From positions 1 to 16,001 of the forward strand of contig CALMIB010000316.1 in NCBI GenBank assembly GCA_937863945.1: a DNA stretch of 16,001 nucleotides, given 5' to 3'. The notes under the pieces were generated by a model. It had not been told where the DNA came from, did not search any database, and worked only from the letters and a program-made list of their open reading frames with translations. The position numbers were made by a program, and so were the translations under genes. This document shows, piece after piece, positions 7,572 through 13,031 of the stretch. The number at the start of each line of letters is the position of its first letter. The stretch's first letter is position 1. The stretch comes from an uncultured Longilinea sp. GTDB lineage: Bacteria > Chloroflexota > Anaerolineae > Anaerolineales > Anaerolineaceae.

Positions 7572-7717
7572 ACTACCGCGCCGCGGCGTTCGTGTTCCTC
7601 TGGCGTGTGCTGCGCCGCGGCGAAGCGCCCGAAGCGGCCCGCCTGGACATGCTTTCGGTCTGGCAGCCGGATGATACCTGGCAGGCTTTCATCGACCGCG
7701 CCCTGGCGGGCGGCTGA
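7541..7717 (+). pseudogene. 3' remnant of a tyrosine-phosphatase-like gene
   Basis: In the frame starting at 7541 (+2 relative to the methyltransferase remnant) the sequence reads GRSVLVHCVLNYRAAAF and continues for 58 codons to TGA at 7715-7717. VLVHC followed by an Arg is the active-site P-loop style of cysteine-dependent phosphatases. The Cys-to-Arg spacing is four residues, not the canonical five. I recall a variant HC-x4-R loop from a bacterial tyrosine-phosphatase-like family but cannot check it. No start codon with a ribosome-binding site and no N-terminal half precede it. It abuts the methyltransferase fragment near 7536-7545. Its stop touches the stop of the convergent esterase gene at 7718. 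Confidence 0.55.
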
Positions 7718-8608
7718 TCACCAGCCCTGCGCGTACCAGCACAGGTATTCTTCCACGTGCGCCGACCAGTAGTCCTCATCGTGCCCGCCCGGGTTGAGTT
7801 GCCACGTGTGCGGCAGGCGGACTTCATTTAGGAATTTTTCAAACTCCAGCGCGTACGGATAATAAACGTCCTTCGCGCCGATATCCAGGTACAGGCGCGG
7901 GCGCTCGTCTTCGGGGATTTGCGGCAGCCAGGCGTAGCGCAGGCTGCCCGAAGCGGCTGAGGGCAGGCTGTGCAGGCCGATCGCGCCAAACAGCTCCCAC
8001 TTTTCAAAGCCCAGCCAGGCCGCCCAACTGGCCCCGCGCGACAGGCCCCCGATGGCGCGGCAGGCCCGCTCGCGGCAGGCGGCATAGTTCGCCTCCACCC
8101 AGGGCAGCACTTCCTCGATCAGCGCTTTGCCGTAGGTGGATTCGCCCAGGTTTTTCAAGTAATAATATTCCTGCGGCATCACCACCAGGAATGGTGGCGC
8201 CTCGCCCGCCGCGATCAGCCGATCGGCAGTTGCTGGCACGCCCAACCGCTCCCACTGGTCGTCGCTGAAGGATTGCCCGTGCAGCAGGAAAAGCACCGGG
8301 TAGCCGGGCGAACGGGCCGCGTCGTAGCACGGCGGCGTGTACACGCGCACCCCCAGCGGCCGGCCGACCGCCGCCGATTCCAGCGTAAAGCGTTCCACCC
8401 GGCCGCCGCTCTCCTGGCAACCCGCCGGCGTGGGCGTGAGCGTTGGTTGCGCCGTTTCGGTCGGCATGCGGGTCGCCGCCGGCTGCGTCGCCGTGGGCGT
8501 GAACGTTTGCTCCGGCACGGGCAGCGCGGATTGGGCCGGTTGCCCGGACGCGCAGCCGGCCAGCAGGAACAGGATCAGGGCAAGGAAGAAAAATCGGTTA
8601 GGTCGCAT
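7718..8608 (-). CDS. Alpha/beta-hydrolase esterase lipoprotein (esterase D/FrmB/Fes-like)
   Basis: A 296-residue protein. A signal peptide ends in lipobox LAGC (Cys19), followed by a Thr/Pro/Ala-rich linker (about 20-64), so it is probably a membrane-anchored extracytoplasmic lipoprotein. The catalytic domain (about 66-293) has the oxyanion-side motif FLLHGQ (107-112), the nucleophile Ser190 in GLSRG (188-192), a probable acid Asp247 in GAKDVYY and His276 in PGGHDEDYW. This layout is that of the esterase family containing S-formylglutathione hydrolase, mycolyltransferase antigen 85 and enterochelin esterases. The substrate is unknown. It is transcribed convergently with the broken phosphatase locus (stops adjacent) and divergently from tRNA-Pro. 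No clear Shine-Dalgarno precedes the ATG; a TACAAA box lies 6 nt upstream. Confidence 0.88.
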   Translation of the reverse strand: MRPNRFFFLALILFLLAGCASGQPAQSALPVPEQTFTPTATQPAATRMPTETAQPTLTPTPAGCQESGGRVERFTLESAAVGRPLGVRVYTPPCYDAARSPGYPVLFLLHGQSFSDDQWERLGVPATADRLIAAGEAPPFLVVMPQEYYYLKNLGESTYGKALIEEVLPWVEANYAACRERACRAIGGLSRGASWAAWLGFEKWELFGAIGLHSLPSAASGSLRYAWLPQIPEDERPRLYLDIGAKDVYYPYALEFEKFLNEVRLPHTWQLNPGGHDEDYWSAHVEEYLCWYAQGW

Positions 8609-8623
8609 GGCAAATTTGTAAAC

Positions 8624-8653
8624 TTGACGGTTTCACCTGCTAGCGATTATACT
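8624..8653 (+). promoter_or_regulatory. Promoter of the tRNA-Pro gene
   Basis: TTGACG (8624-8629) and TATACT (8648-8653) are 18 nt apart (or TTATAC at 17 nt). The predicted start at about 8660 is immediately before the mature tRNA 5' end at 8663. It lies in the short divergent gap to the esterase gene. Confidence 0.72.
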
Positions 8654-8662
8654 TTGAAGCGC

Positions 8663-8735
8663 CGGGGTGTAGCGCAGTTGGCAGCGCACCGCGTTTGGGA
8701 CGCGGGGGTCGACGGTTCAAGTCCGTCCACCCCGA
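8663..8735 (+). tRNA. tRNA-Pro, anticodon TGG
   Basis: A complete 73-nt cloverleaf. The acceptor stem is CGGGGTG (8663-8669) with CACCCCG (8728-8734), and the discriminator is A8735. The D stem is GCGC/GCGC (8672-8675 and 8684-8687). The anticodon stem is CCGCG/CGCGG with loop TTTGGGA (8694-8700), giving anticodon TGG at 8696-8698. The variable loop has five bases, and the T arm is GACGG-TTCAAGT-CCGTC (8711-8727). The 3' CCA is not encoded, so it must be added. Anticodon UGG reads proline CCA/CCG and possibly all CCN codons. Confidence 0.96.
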
Positions 8736-8780
8736 CTCGATTGTAAACATTCTTGACACGGCATTTCAAAGGCAATCAAC

Positions 8781-9092
8781 ATGACACCCAGGAAAATCGA
8801 TGGAGTCATCGAGGCAGTCCATTACAGCGCCGACGGGCAGGTGGAAACGGTGCGCTACTACGAACGGCGCGGGGCCGTCTTCTCAGACTGCAAGCTGATG
8901 ACCCGCGACGGATTGATCCGCATGCTCAAAGCGCGCAAGGTGTTCTTCACCGGCGCGCGCAAGCCCTTCCAGGGCGCCAGCTTTGAGGTTGGCAAACAGG
9001 TGCGCCTGGCCGGACCGGCCGGTCAGGAGGTGTTGACCACCGCCGATGCCCCCGCCGGGAAAGACCACCTGGAAGGCGTGCCGGCGTTCTAA
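8781..9092 (+). CDS. Hypothetical protein, 103 residues
   Basis: I do not recognise a family. The protein is small, charged and soluble, with no signal peptide or membrane segment. It begins MTPRKIDGVIEAVHY and has alternating short beta-like stretches (VIEAVHYSADGQVETVRYYE; RGAVFSDCKLMTR) and a basic patch (MLKARKVFFTGARK). One Cys (about residue 37) is present. Codon use and GC content match the neighbours, and AAAGG lies about 10 nt before ATG, which supports a real gene. It lies 45 bp after tRNA-Pro with no terminator between them, and 9 bp before the glycosyltransferase, so it is likely part of the same transcript. Function unknown. Confidence 0.7.
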   Translation: MTPRKIDGVIEAVHYSADGQVETVRYYERRGAVFSDCKLMTRDGLIRMLKARKVFFTGARKPFQGASFEVGKQVRLAGPAGQEVLTTADAPAGKDHLEGVPAF

Positions 9093-9101
9093 CCCGGCGA
9101 G

Positions 9102-9845
9102 TTGCGCGTGACCGACGCCCTGCCGTATCTCTCCATCATCATCCCTGCGCACAACGAAGAGCAGCGTCTGCCCCATACCCTGGAGCAGGTGGCTGATTTT
9201 TTAAGCCGGCAAGATTTCAGCAGTGAAATCATCGTCGTCGAAAACGGCAGCAGCGACCGCACCCTGGCGCTGGCTCAAGCCTATGCGCAGCGCATGCCCA
9301 ACCTGCGCGTGTTGCATTCCGCCGAGCGCGGCAAGGGTCTGGCCGTCAAAATGGGCATGCTGGCCGCGCGCGGCCGCTACCGCTTCTTCGCCGACGCCGA
9401 TCTTTCCATGCCCATCGCCGAGGTGGTCCGCTTCATCCCGCCCGCGCTGCCGGACGTGCAGGTGGCCATCGGCTCGCGCGAGGCCCCCGGCGCGGTGCGC
9501 TACGACGAACCCTCCTACCGCCACGTCACCGGGCGGGTGTTCAACACCATCGTGCGCGTGCTGGCGCTGCCCGGCCTGGAGGATACCCAGTGCGGCTTCA
9601 AATGCTTCCGCGGCGACATCGCCGATGAAGTCTTCCCGCTGCAAACCATCTCCGGGTGGACCTTCGACGTGGAGGTGCTGTTCATCGCCCGCCGGCGCGG
9701 CTATCACATCGCCGAGGTGGGCATCCCCTGGTACTTCAACGCCGACAGCAAAGTTCGCGTGACGCGCGATGCGTCGCGCATGTTTTTGGATCTGATCAAC
9801 ATCCGGCTCAATGCCTGGGCCGGGCGGTACGAGCGCCGCGCCTGA
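9102..9845 (+). CDS. Family 2 glycosyltransferase, polyprenyl-phosphate glycosyltransferase-like
   Basis: A 247-residue GT-A fold enzyme. It has the N-terminal nucleotide-sugar motif YLSIIIPAHNEEQRL (10-23), VVENGSSDRT (45-54), the metal-binding DAD (98-100, in FADADLSMP), GSREAPG (124-130) and DTQCGFKCFR (161-170). DTQCGFK and the DADLSMP context are typical of dolichyl/polyprenyl-phosphate glucosyl- or mannosyltransferases, which transfer a sugar from a UDP/GDP donor to a lipid phosphate. Unlike many relatives it has no C-terminal membrane helices, so it probably acts at the cytoplasmic face. The start is uncertain: TTG at 9102 (used here) or GTG at 9108, both with only a weak ribosome-binding site. 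It lies between a small unknown gene and rnhB with short gaps, consistent with an operon. Confidence 0.9.
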   Translation: MRVTDALPYLSIIIPAHNEEQRLPHTLEQVADFLSRQDFSSEIIVVENGSSDRTLALAQAYAQRMPNLRVLHSAERGKGLAVKMGMLAARGRYRFFADADLSMPIAEVVRFIPPALPDVQVAIGSREAPGAVRYDEPSYRHVTGRVFNTIVRVLALPGLEDTQCGFKCFRGDIADEVFPLQTISGWTFDVEVLFIARRRGYHIAEVGIPWYFNADSKVRVTRDASRMFLDLINIRLNAWAGRYERRA

Positions 9846-9859
9846 CGCCGTTTGACGCC

Positions 9860-10498
9860 ATGCGCATCCAACCCGACCTCAGCCTGGAAACGCCGCTCTG
9901 GCAGGCCGGCCTGCATGCTTTGGCCGGGCTGGACGAAGCCGGTCGCGGGGCCTGGGCCGGGCCGGTGGCCGCCGCCGCGGTGGTGCTGCCGCCTTCCGGC
10001 GATACCCTGCTGGAGATTCTGCCCGGCGTGCGCGATTCCAAGCTGATGACCGCCCGCCAGCGCGGCCTGTGGGCCGGCAAAATCCGTGCCGCCGCCGTCG
10101 CCTGGGCGGTGGGCTGGGCTGCCTGCGAGGAAATCGACTCGCTGGGCATCCTGCCGGCCACCCGCCTGGCCATGCAGCGCGCTGTTGCACAGCTTGGGCT
10201 GCCGCCCGGGCACCTGCTCATCGACGCGGTGCGCCTGCCCGCGCTGCCCCTGCCGCAAACCGCGCTGGTGCGCGGCGACCAGCGTTCGCTCAGCATCGCT
10301 GCCGCATCGGTGCTGGCCAAAACCGCGCGGGATGCCTGGATGACCGACCTGGACGAGCAATACCCGGGCTACGGCTTCGCCGCCCACAAGGGCTACGGCA
10401 CCGCCCGCCACCGGCGCGCGCTGGACGAGCTGGGCCCCTGCCCGCAGCACCGCCTGAGTTTCGCGCCGCTGCGCGCCCGCCTGCCGGGCGTCGCCTGA
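9860..10498 (+). CDS. rnhB: Ribonuclease HII
   Basis: A 212-residue protein, the usual size for RNase HII, which cuts the RNA strand of RNA/DNA hybrids and removes single ribonucleotides from DNA. The catalytic acidic residues are all present: Asp25 and Glu26 in LDEAGRG, Asp122 in LLIDAVRL and Asp158 in SVLAKTARDAWM. The VRDSKLMT segment (57-64) and the YPGYGFAAHKGYGT segment near the C-terminus are also family hallmarks. ATG at 9860 is chosen because it puts the LDEAGRG motif at the normal distance; the frame is open further upstream only inside the glycosyltransferase gene. The gap to the glycosyltransferase stop is 14 bp, so it is probably co-transcribed. No terminator is evident downstream. 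Confidence 0.96.
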   Translation: MRIQPDLSLETPLWQAGLHALAGLDEAGRGAWAGPVAAAAVVLPPSGDTLLEILPGVRDSKLMTARQRGLWAGKIRAAAVAWAVGWAACEEIDSLGILPATRLAMQRAVAQLGLPPGHLLIDAVRLPALPLPQTALVRGDQRSLSIAAASVLAKTARDAWMTDLDEQYPGYGFAAHKGYGTARHRRALDELGPCPQHRLSFAPLRARLPGVA

Positions 10499-10536
10499 TT
10501 TCCCATCTGATTACAATTAATTTTTGCAAAAAAAGC

Positions 10537-10564
10537 TTGACTTTTCGTTGAATCCAGCTATTAT
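10537..10564 (+). promoter_or_regulatory. Promoter of the padR-membrane protein operon
   Basis: TTGACT (10537-10542) and TATTAT (10559-10564) are 16 nt apart, in an AT-rich gap after rnhB. A perfect palindrome TTTTTGCAAAAA (10520-10531) lies immediately upstream of the -35 box and could act as an UP element or binding site. The predicted start is near 10571. Confidence 0.7.
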
Positions 10565-10576
10565 ACTTATAGTATA
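10562..10576. promoter_or_regulatory. Candidate operator dyad for PadR autoregulation
   Basis: TATACT (10562-10567) and AGTATA (10571-10576) form a perfect 6-3-6 inverted repeat overlapping the -10 box and predicted start. Known PadR-family proteins bind short AT-rich dyads at their own promoters. That this dyad is bound by the adjacent PadR protein is inference. Confidence 0.45.
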
Positions 10577-10598
10577 TTACTCAAAAGGTTCAATAGAT

Positions 10599-10994
10599 AT
10601 GCCAAACGAGATCAATGACCTGCTGGAAACCTGGGAAGGCACCTACAAGAAGGGGTTGCTCAGCTTCTGGATCCTGCTGCTGCTGGACCAGCGCCCCACC
10701 TATGCCTTCGAGATGAACGCACACATCCGCGAATTGTCCCAGGGCAGCATCTCGGCGGACGATAACAGCCTGTACCGCGCGCTCAACCGTTTCGAAGGCA
10801 TGGGGCTGATTTCCAGCGAGCGCCAGCCCTCCGAGATCGGCCCGGCGCGGCGGGTGTATTCGCTCACCGCGGCAGGCCGCGAATTGCTCATCCAGTTCAC
10901 CCGGCGCAACCTGCTGGTGTTCCAGTCGCCGCCGGTGGCGCAGGCCATTCAGACTTTATTTGATAACGGGCATAATCACGAGGAGAAACCATGA
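10599..10994 (+). CDS. PadR-family transcriptional regulator
   Basis: A 131-residue winged-helix protein. It has the PadR core from about residue 18 (KGLLSFWILLLLDQ), the recognition region DDNSLYRALNRFEGMGL, the wing (ISSERQPSEIGPARRVYSLT) and the typical TAAGRELL motif. PadR proteins usually repress genes for membrane transporters or stress responses and respond to small hydrophobic ligands. ATG at 10599 is chosen over the in-frame ATG at 10524 because the latter lies upstream of the promoter, and AAAAGG (10583-10588) sits 10 nt before 10599. It overlaps the next gene by ATGA (10991-10994), so translation is coupled. The overlapping membrane protein is the most likely regulated partner. Confidence 0.9.
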   Translation: MPNEINDLLETWEGTYKKGLLSFWILLLLDQRPTYAFEMNAHIRELSQGSISADDNSLYRALNRFEGMGLISSERQPSEIGPARRVYSLTAAGRELLIQFTRRNLLVFQSPPVAQAIQTLFDNGHNHEEKP

Positions 10995-11425
10995 TCGAAA
11001 CGCTTGAAGTGCAACTGGAAAAGTGGAAAAAGGCATTGCTGATTTTTTTAGGTGCAGGATCGGCCCTGTTCCTGATGGCTTTGGTCGATTTTCCCGCGCG
11101 CATGGCCACGCTCCGCCAGGACGGCAACCCGCTGGTCGACGGCGGGTTCGGCATCTGGTTTCTGCTGCTGATCGCCTGCCTGATACCTGGCATCCTGTTA
11201 CTGGCATCGCCACGTTGGCGCAAGTCACAACTCGAGCAGCGTGCCGCCACCGGATATGGCTTTCTGGGCGTGGCCTGGCTGCTGATGGCTGGCTTTAGCC
11301 TGCGCATGAATGTGCTGCTGCCTGCCATTGGACATTTCATCTTCCTGACGTGGGGTCCGTTGCTGGCCGTCATTCTCCTGCTGCTGCGCCGTACCCCGCA
11401 GCGCAAAGAGGAAATGTTTCCATAA
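10991..11425 (+). CDS. Four-helix integral membrane protein, PadR-linked
   Basis: A 144-residue hydrophobic protein of no family I can name. Hydrophobic segments lie at about 15-33, 54-72, 88-108 and 110-132, the first preceded by an amphipathic charged N-terminus (MIETLEVQLEKWKK) and the last followed by a basic/acidic tail (RRTPQRKEEM). No enzymatic motif or conserved polar residue pattern suggests a transporter. It starts inside the padR stop codon (ATGA), with GAGGAG just upstream as ribosome-binding site, so it is expressed with PadR. Comparable PadR-adjacent small membrane proteins are common in several phyla, but their role is mostly unknown. Function is left open. Confidence 0.8.
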   Translation: MIETLEVQLEKWKKALLIFLGAGSALFLMALVDFPARMATLRQDGNPLVDGGFGIWFLLLIACLIPGILLLASPRWRKSQLEQRAATGYGFLGVAWLLMAGFSLRMNVLLPAIGHFIFLTWGPLLAVILLLLRRTPQRKEEMFP

Positions 11426-11440
11426 GGGATGTTATGTGTT

Positions 11441-11508
11441 CTGAGTTGATGAGTTCTGTGGATTAGGGAAAACCTTTTCCTCCTCAGAACATAGAACTTA
11501 TCACTCAG
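11441..11508. repeat. Long imperfect intergenic hairpin
   Basis: 11441-11460 (CTGAGTTGATGAGTTCTGTG) is nearly complementary to 11490-11508: one unpaired base, and two mismatches that would be G-U pairs in RNA. It encloses an inner hairpin GGAAAA/TTTTCC at 11467-11480. It lies between the PadR operon and the SDR gene. There is no T tract, so it is not a normal terminator. Confidence 0.6.
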
Positions 11509-11599
11509 CGACTTATTTCACCCACCTTACACTTTTCCCAACTCTTCACTCCCTGCCGCGCGGTACAATCAGCACCAGACCGCACGGGAGGGATTTTAT

Positions 11600-12592
11600 T
11601 TGAACGTCTTCATCACCGGGGGAACCGGATTCATCGGGTCACACCTGGCGCGCCGGCTGGCCGCCGATGGGCACAGCCTGCGCTGCCTGGCGCGCCCCAC
11701 CAGCCGCACCGACGAACTGCGCGCGCTGGGCGCCGAAATCATCACCGCCGAATTGCACGACCGCGCGGCGCTGACCCGCGCCATGCAGGGCTGTGACTGG
11801 CTTTTTCACCTGGCCAACCTGTACACCATGTGGCACCCGCACCCGCAGGAATTTCAACGCACCAATGTGGAAGGTACGCGCTGCGTGATGGAAGCCGCGC
11901 TGGCAGCCGGCGTGGGCAAAGTGGTTTACCTCAGCACCGTGGCCGTCCTGGGCAAGCCCGCCGGCCGGCCTTTCAACGAGGACTCGCAACCCGGACCGCG
12001 CCAGTTCAGCGCCTACGGCCGCTCAAAAGCCGCGGGCGACCGGCTGGTGCAGCAAATGGTGCGCGAGCGCGGCCTGCCGGCGGTGACGCTCTACCCCGGC
12101 ATCGTGCTCGGCCCGGGTGACGATAAGCCCTCCGGCATCTACATTCAAGACCTCATTCGCGGCAAAGTGCCCACGCCCATCTTCCGGCGCTCGGTGGAAA
12201 CCTACGCCGCCGTGCAGGATGTGGTCGAAGCCGCGCTGCGCGCCGCCGAACGCCCTGAAACGATTGGCAGGCGCTATTTGATCGGCGGCGAGCGTCTGAA
12301 TGGCATGGAATACGTGCGCCAGATCTGCGAAGCAGCCGGCGTGCGCGTGCCGTGGATGCGCCTGCCCGATTTCTTCGTCATCGCCGCGGCCTACTTCTTC
12401 ACGCTGCGCAGCAACCTGAGCGGCAACCCGCCGCCCTGGGGGCTCTCGGTCGATGCCGCCTGGACGCTGTATCACGGCTTCGATTTCGACGGCAGCCGCG
12501 CCGCCCGCGAGTTGGGGTTCAGCTACACGCCCGTGCGCCAGGCGCTGGCCGAGGCCGTGGCCTGGTACCGCGAACGCTGGGGAGAAGGGTAA
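11600..12592 (+). CDS. NAD-dependent epimerase/dehydratase-family protein (extended SDR)
   Basis: A 330-residue Rossmann-fold enzyme. It has the cofactor motif TGGTGFIGSH (6-15), the LAN-type strand-4 motif (71-73), the active-site LSTVAVLG (111-118) and the catalytic pair Tyr139/Lys143 in AYGRSK. The layout and YPGIVLGPGD (165-174) resemble dihydroflavonol-4-reductase-like and hopanoid-associated sugar epimerase (HpnA-like) proteins, which reduce or epimerise sugar or ketone substrates with NAD(P). The substrate cannot be assigned, and no hopanoid or sugar pathway genes lie nearby. The start is TTG at 11600, the only start that keeps the Rossmann motif at residue 6; GGGAGGG (about 11586-11592) is a strong ribosome-binding site. 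A TACAAT box at 11564-11569 is a possible -10, with a poor -35. Confidence 0.9.
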   Translation: MNVFITGGTGFIGSHLARRLAADGHSLRCLARPTSRTDELRALGAEIITAELHDRAALTRAMQGCDWLFHLANLYTMWHPHPQEFQRTNVEGTRCVMEAALAAGVGKVVYLSTVAVLGKPAGRPFNEDSQPGPRQFSAYGRSKAAGDRLVQQMVRERGLPAVTLYPGIVLGPGDDKPSGIYIQDLIRGKVPTPIFRRSVETYAAVQDVVEAALRAAERPETIGRRYLIGGERLNGMEYVRQICEAAGVRVPWMRLPDFFVIAAAYFFTLRSNLSGNPPPWGLSVDAAWTLYHGFDFDGSRAARELGFSYTPVRQALAEAVAWYRERWGEG

Positions 12593-12786
12593 CCATAGAG
12601 ACCACGGAGAAAAGGTATAAAAGAGAAGAGAATTAAATCGAAGAGGGCCGATCGATTGTCCTGAATAGAGCAGGCAGATCCTTTATCCATGGATGCCATA
12701 AAACAAAGGTGCTGGTCTGAGACCAGCACCATCAATTTAAAACCGAACGCCTCAAATCTTCTTCTCCGTGTCTCCGTGGTTATTCT
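12591..12786. repeat. Inverted intergenic repeat pair (ACCACGGAGA type)
   Basis: 12591-12611 (AACCATAGAGACCACGGAGAA) and the reverse complement of 12762-12781 (AACCACGGAGACACGGAGAA) match at 18 of 20 positions with one inserted base. They face each other across about 150 bp between the convergent SDR and feoC genes. The left arm overlaps the SDR stop codon and the right arm runs up to the feoC stop. The interior holds the feo terminator and no credible gene. Its style is like the repeats at 6591-6822. Confidence 0.65.
12699..12730 (-). terminator. Intrinsic terminator of the fur-feo operon
   Basis: Read on the minus strand, a perfect 10-bp stem (GGTGCTGGTC and its complement; plus-strand arms 12708-12717 and 12721-12730) with a 3-nt loop is followed by TTTGTTTTA. 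It lies 54 bp after the feoC stop. It may also slow plus-strand transcripts from the SDR gene, but the T run on that side is poor. Confidence 0.88.
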
Positions 12787-13030
12787 ATCGATATTTTTGT
12801 GCCAATTGCCAGATCCGGCTGCCCTTTTGCTTCGGCAGGCAACTGTTGGCAAGCTGGCAGCCCTGGCAGGAATCGCCGCAGCCGGTATTCACTTCCGTCA
12901 GCAGCCCGCGGCGCTTGAGATCATCGATCATCGCCTTGACCATTTCCTCGCTGGTGCCCATGCGCCGCGCCAGCAGATCGGTGCGCGCCGTGCCGTTGGC
13001 ACGAATTTCATCCAATAATTGCGTCAGCAT
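12785..13030 (-). CDS. feoC: FeoC-like winged-helix protein with Fe-S-type cysteine cluster
   Basis: An 81-residue protein. A small winged helix (about 1-48: LLDEIRANGTARTDLLARRM, then EEMVKAMIDDLKRRGLL) is followed by a cysteine cluster, Cys51-x3-Cys55-x2-Cys58-x5-Cys64. FeoC proteins carry such a cluster, which binds an oxygen-sensitive Fe-S centre, and they regulate the stability or transcription of FeoB. ATG at 13030 is one base after the FeoB stop codon (TAG G ATG), so translation is coupled; a longer upstream frame exists only inside feoB. It is the last gene of the operon before the terminator. The identification rests on size, cysteine pattern and position. Confidence 0.88.
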   Translation of the reverse strand: MLTQLLDEIRANGTARTDLLARRMGTSEEMVKAMIDDLKRRGLLTEVNTGCGDSCQGCQLANSCLPKQKGSRIWQLAQKYR

Positions 13031-13031
13031 C

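Noticed and set aside
7541..7717. The phosphatase-like segment as an intact small gene
   Set aside because: No start codon with ribosome-binding site is in frame, and the N-terminal half of the domain is absent, so it is listed as a remnant.
10524..10598. 25-residue N-terminal extension of the PadR protein
   Set aside because: The upstream ATG lies before the -35 and -10 boxes, and the ATG at 10599 has the ribosome-binding site.
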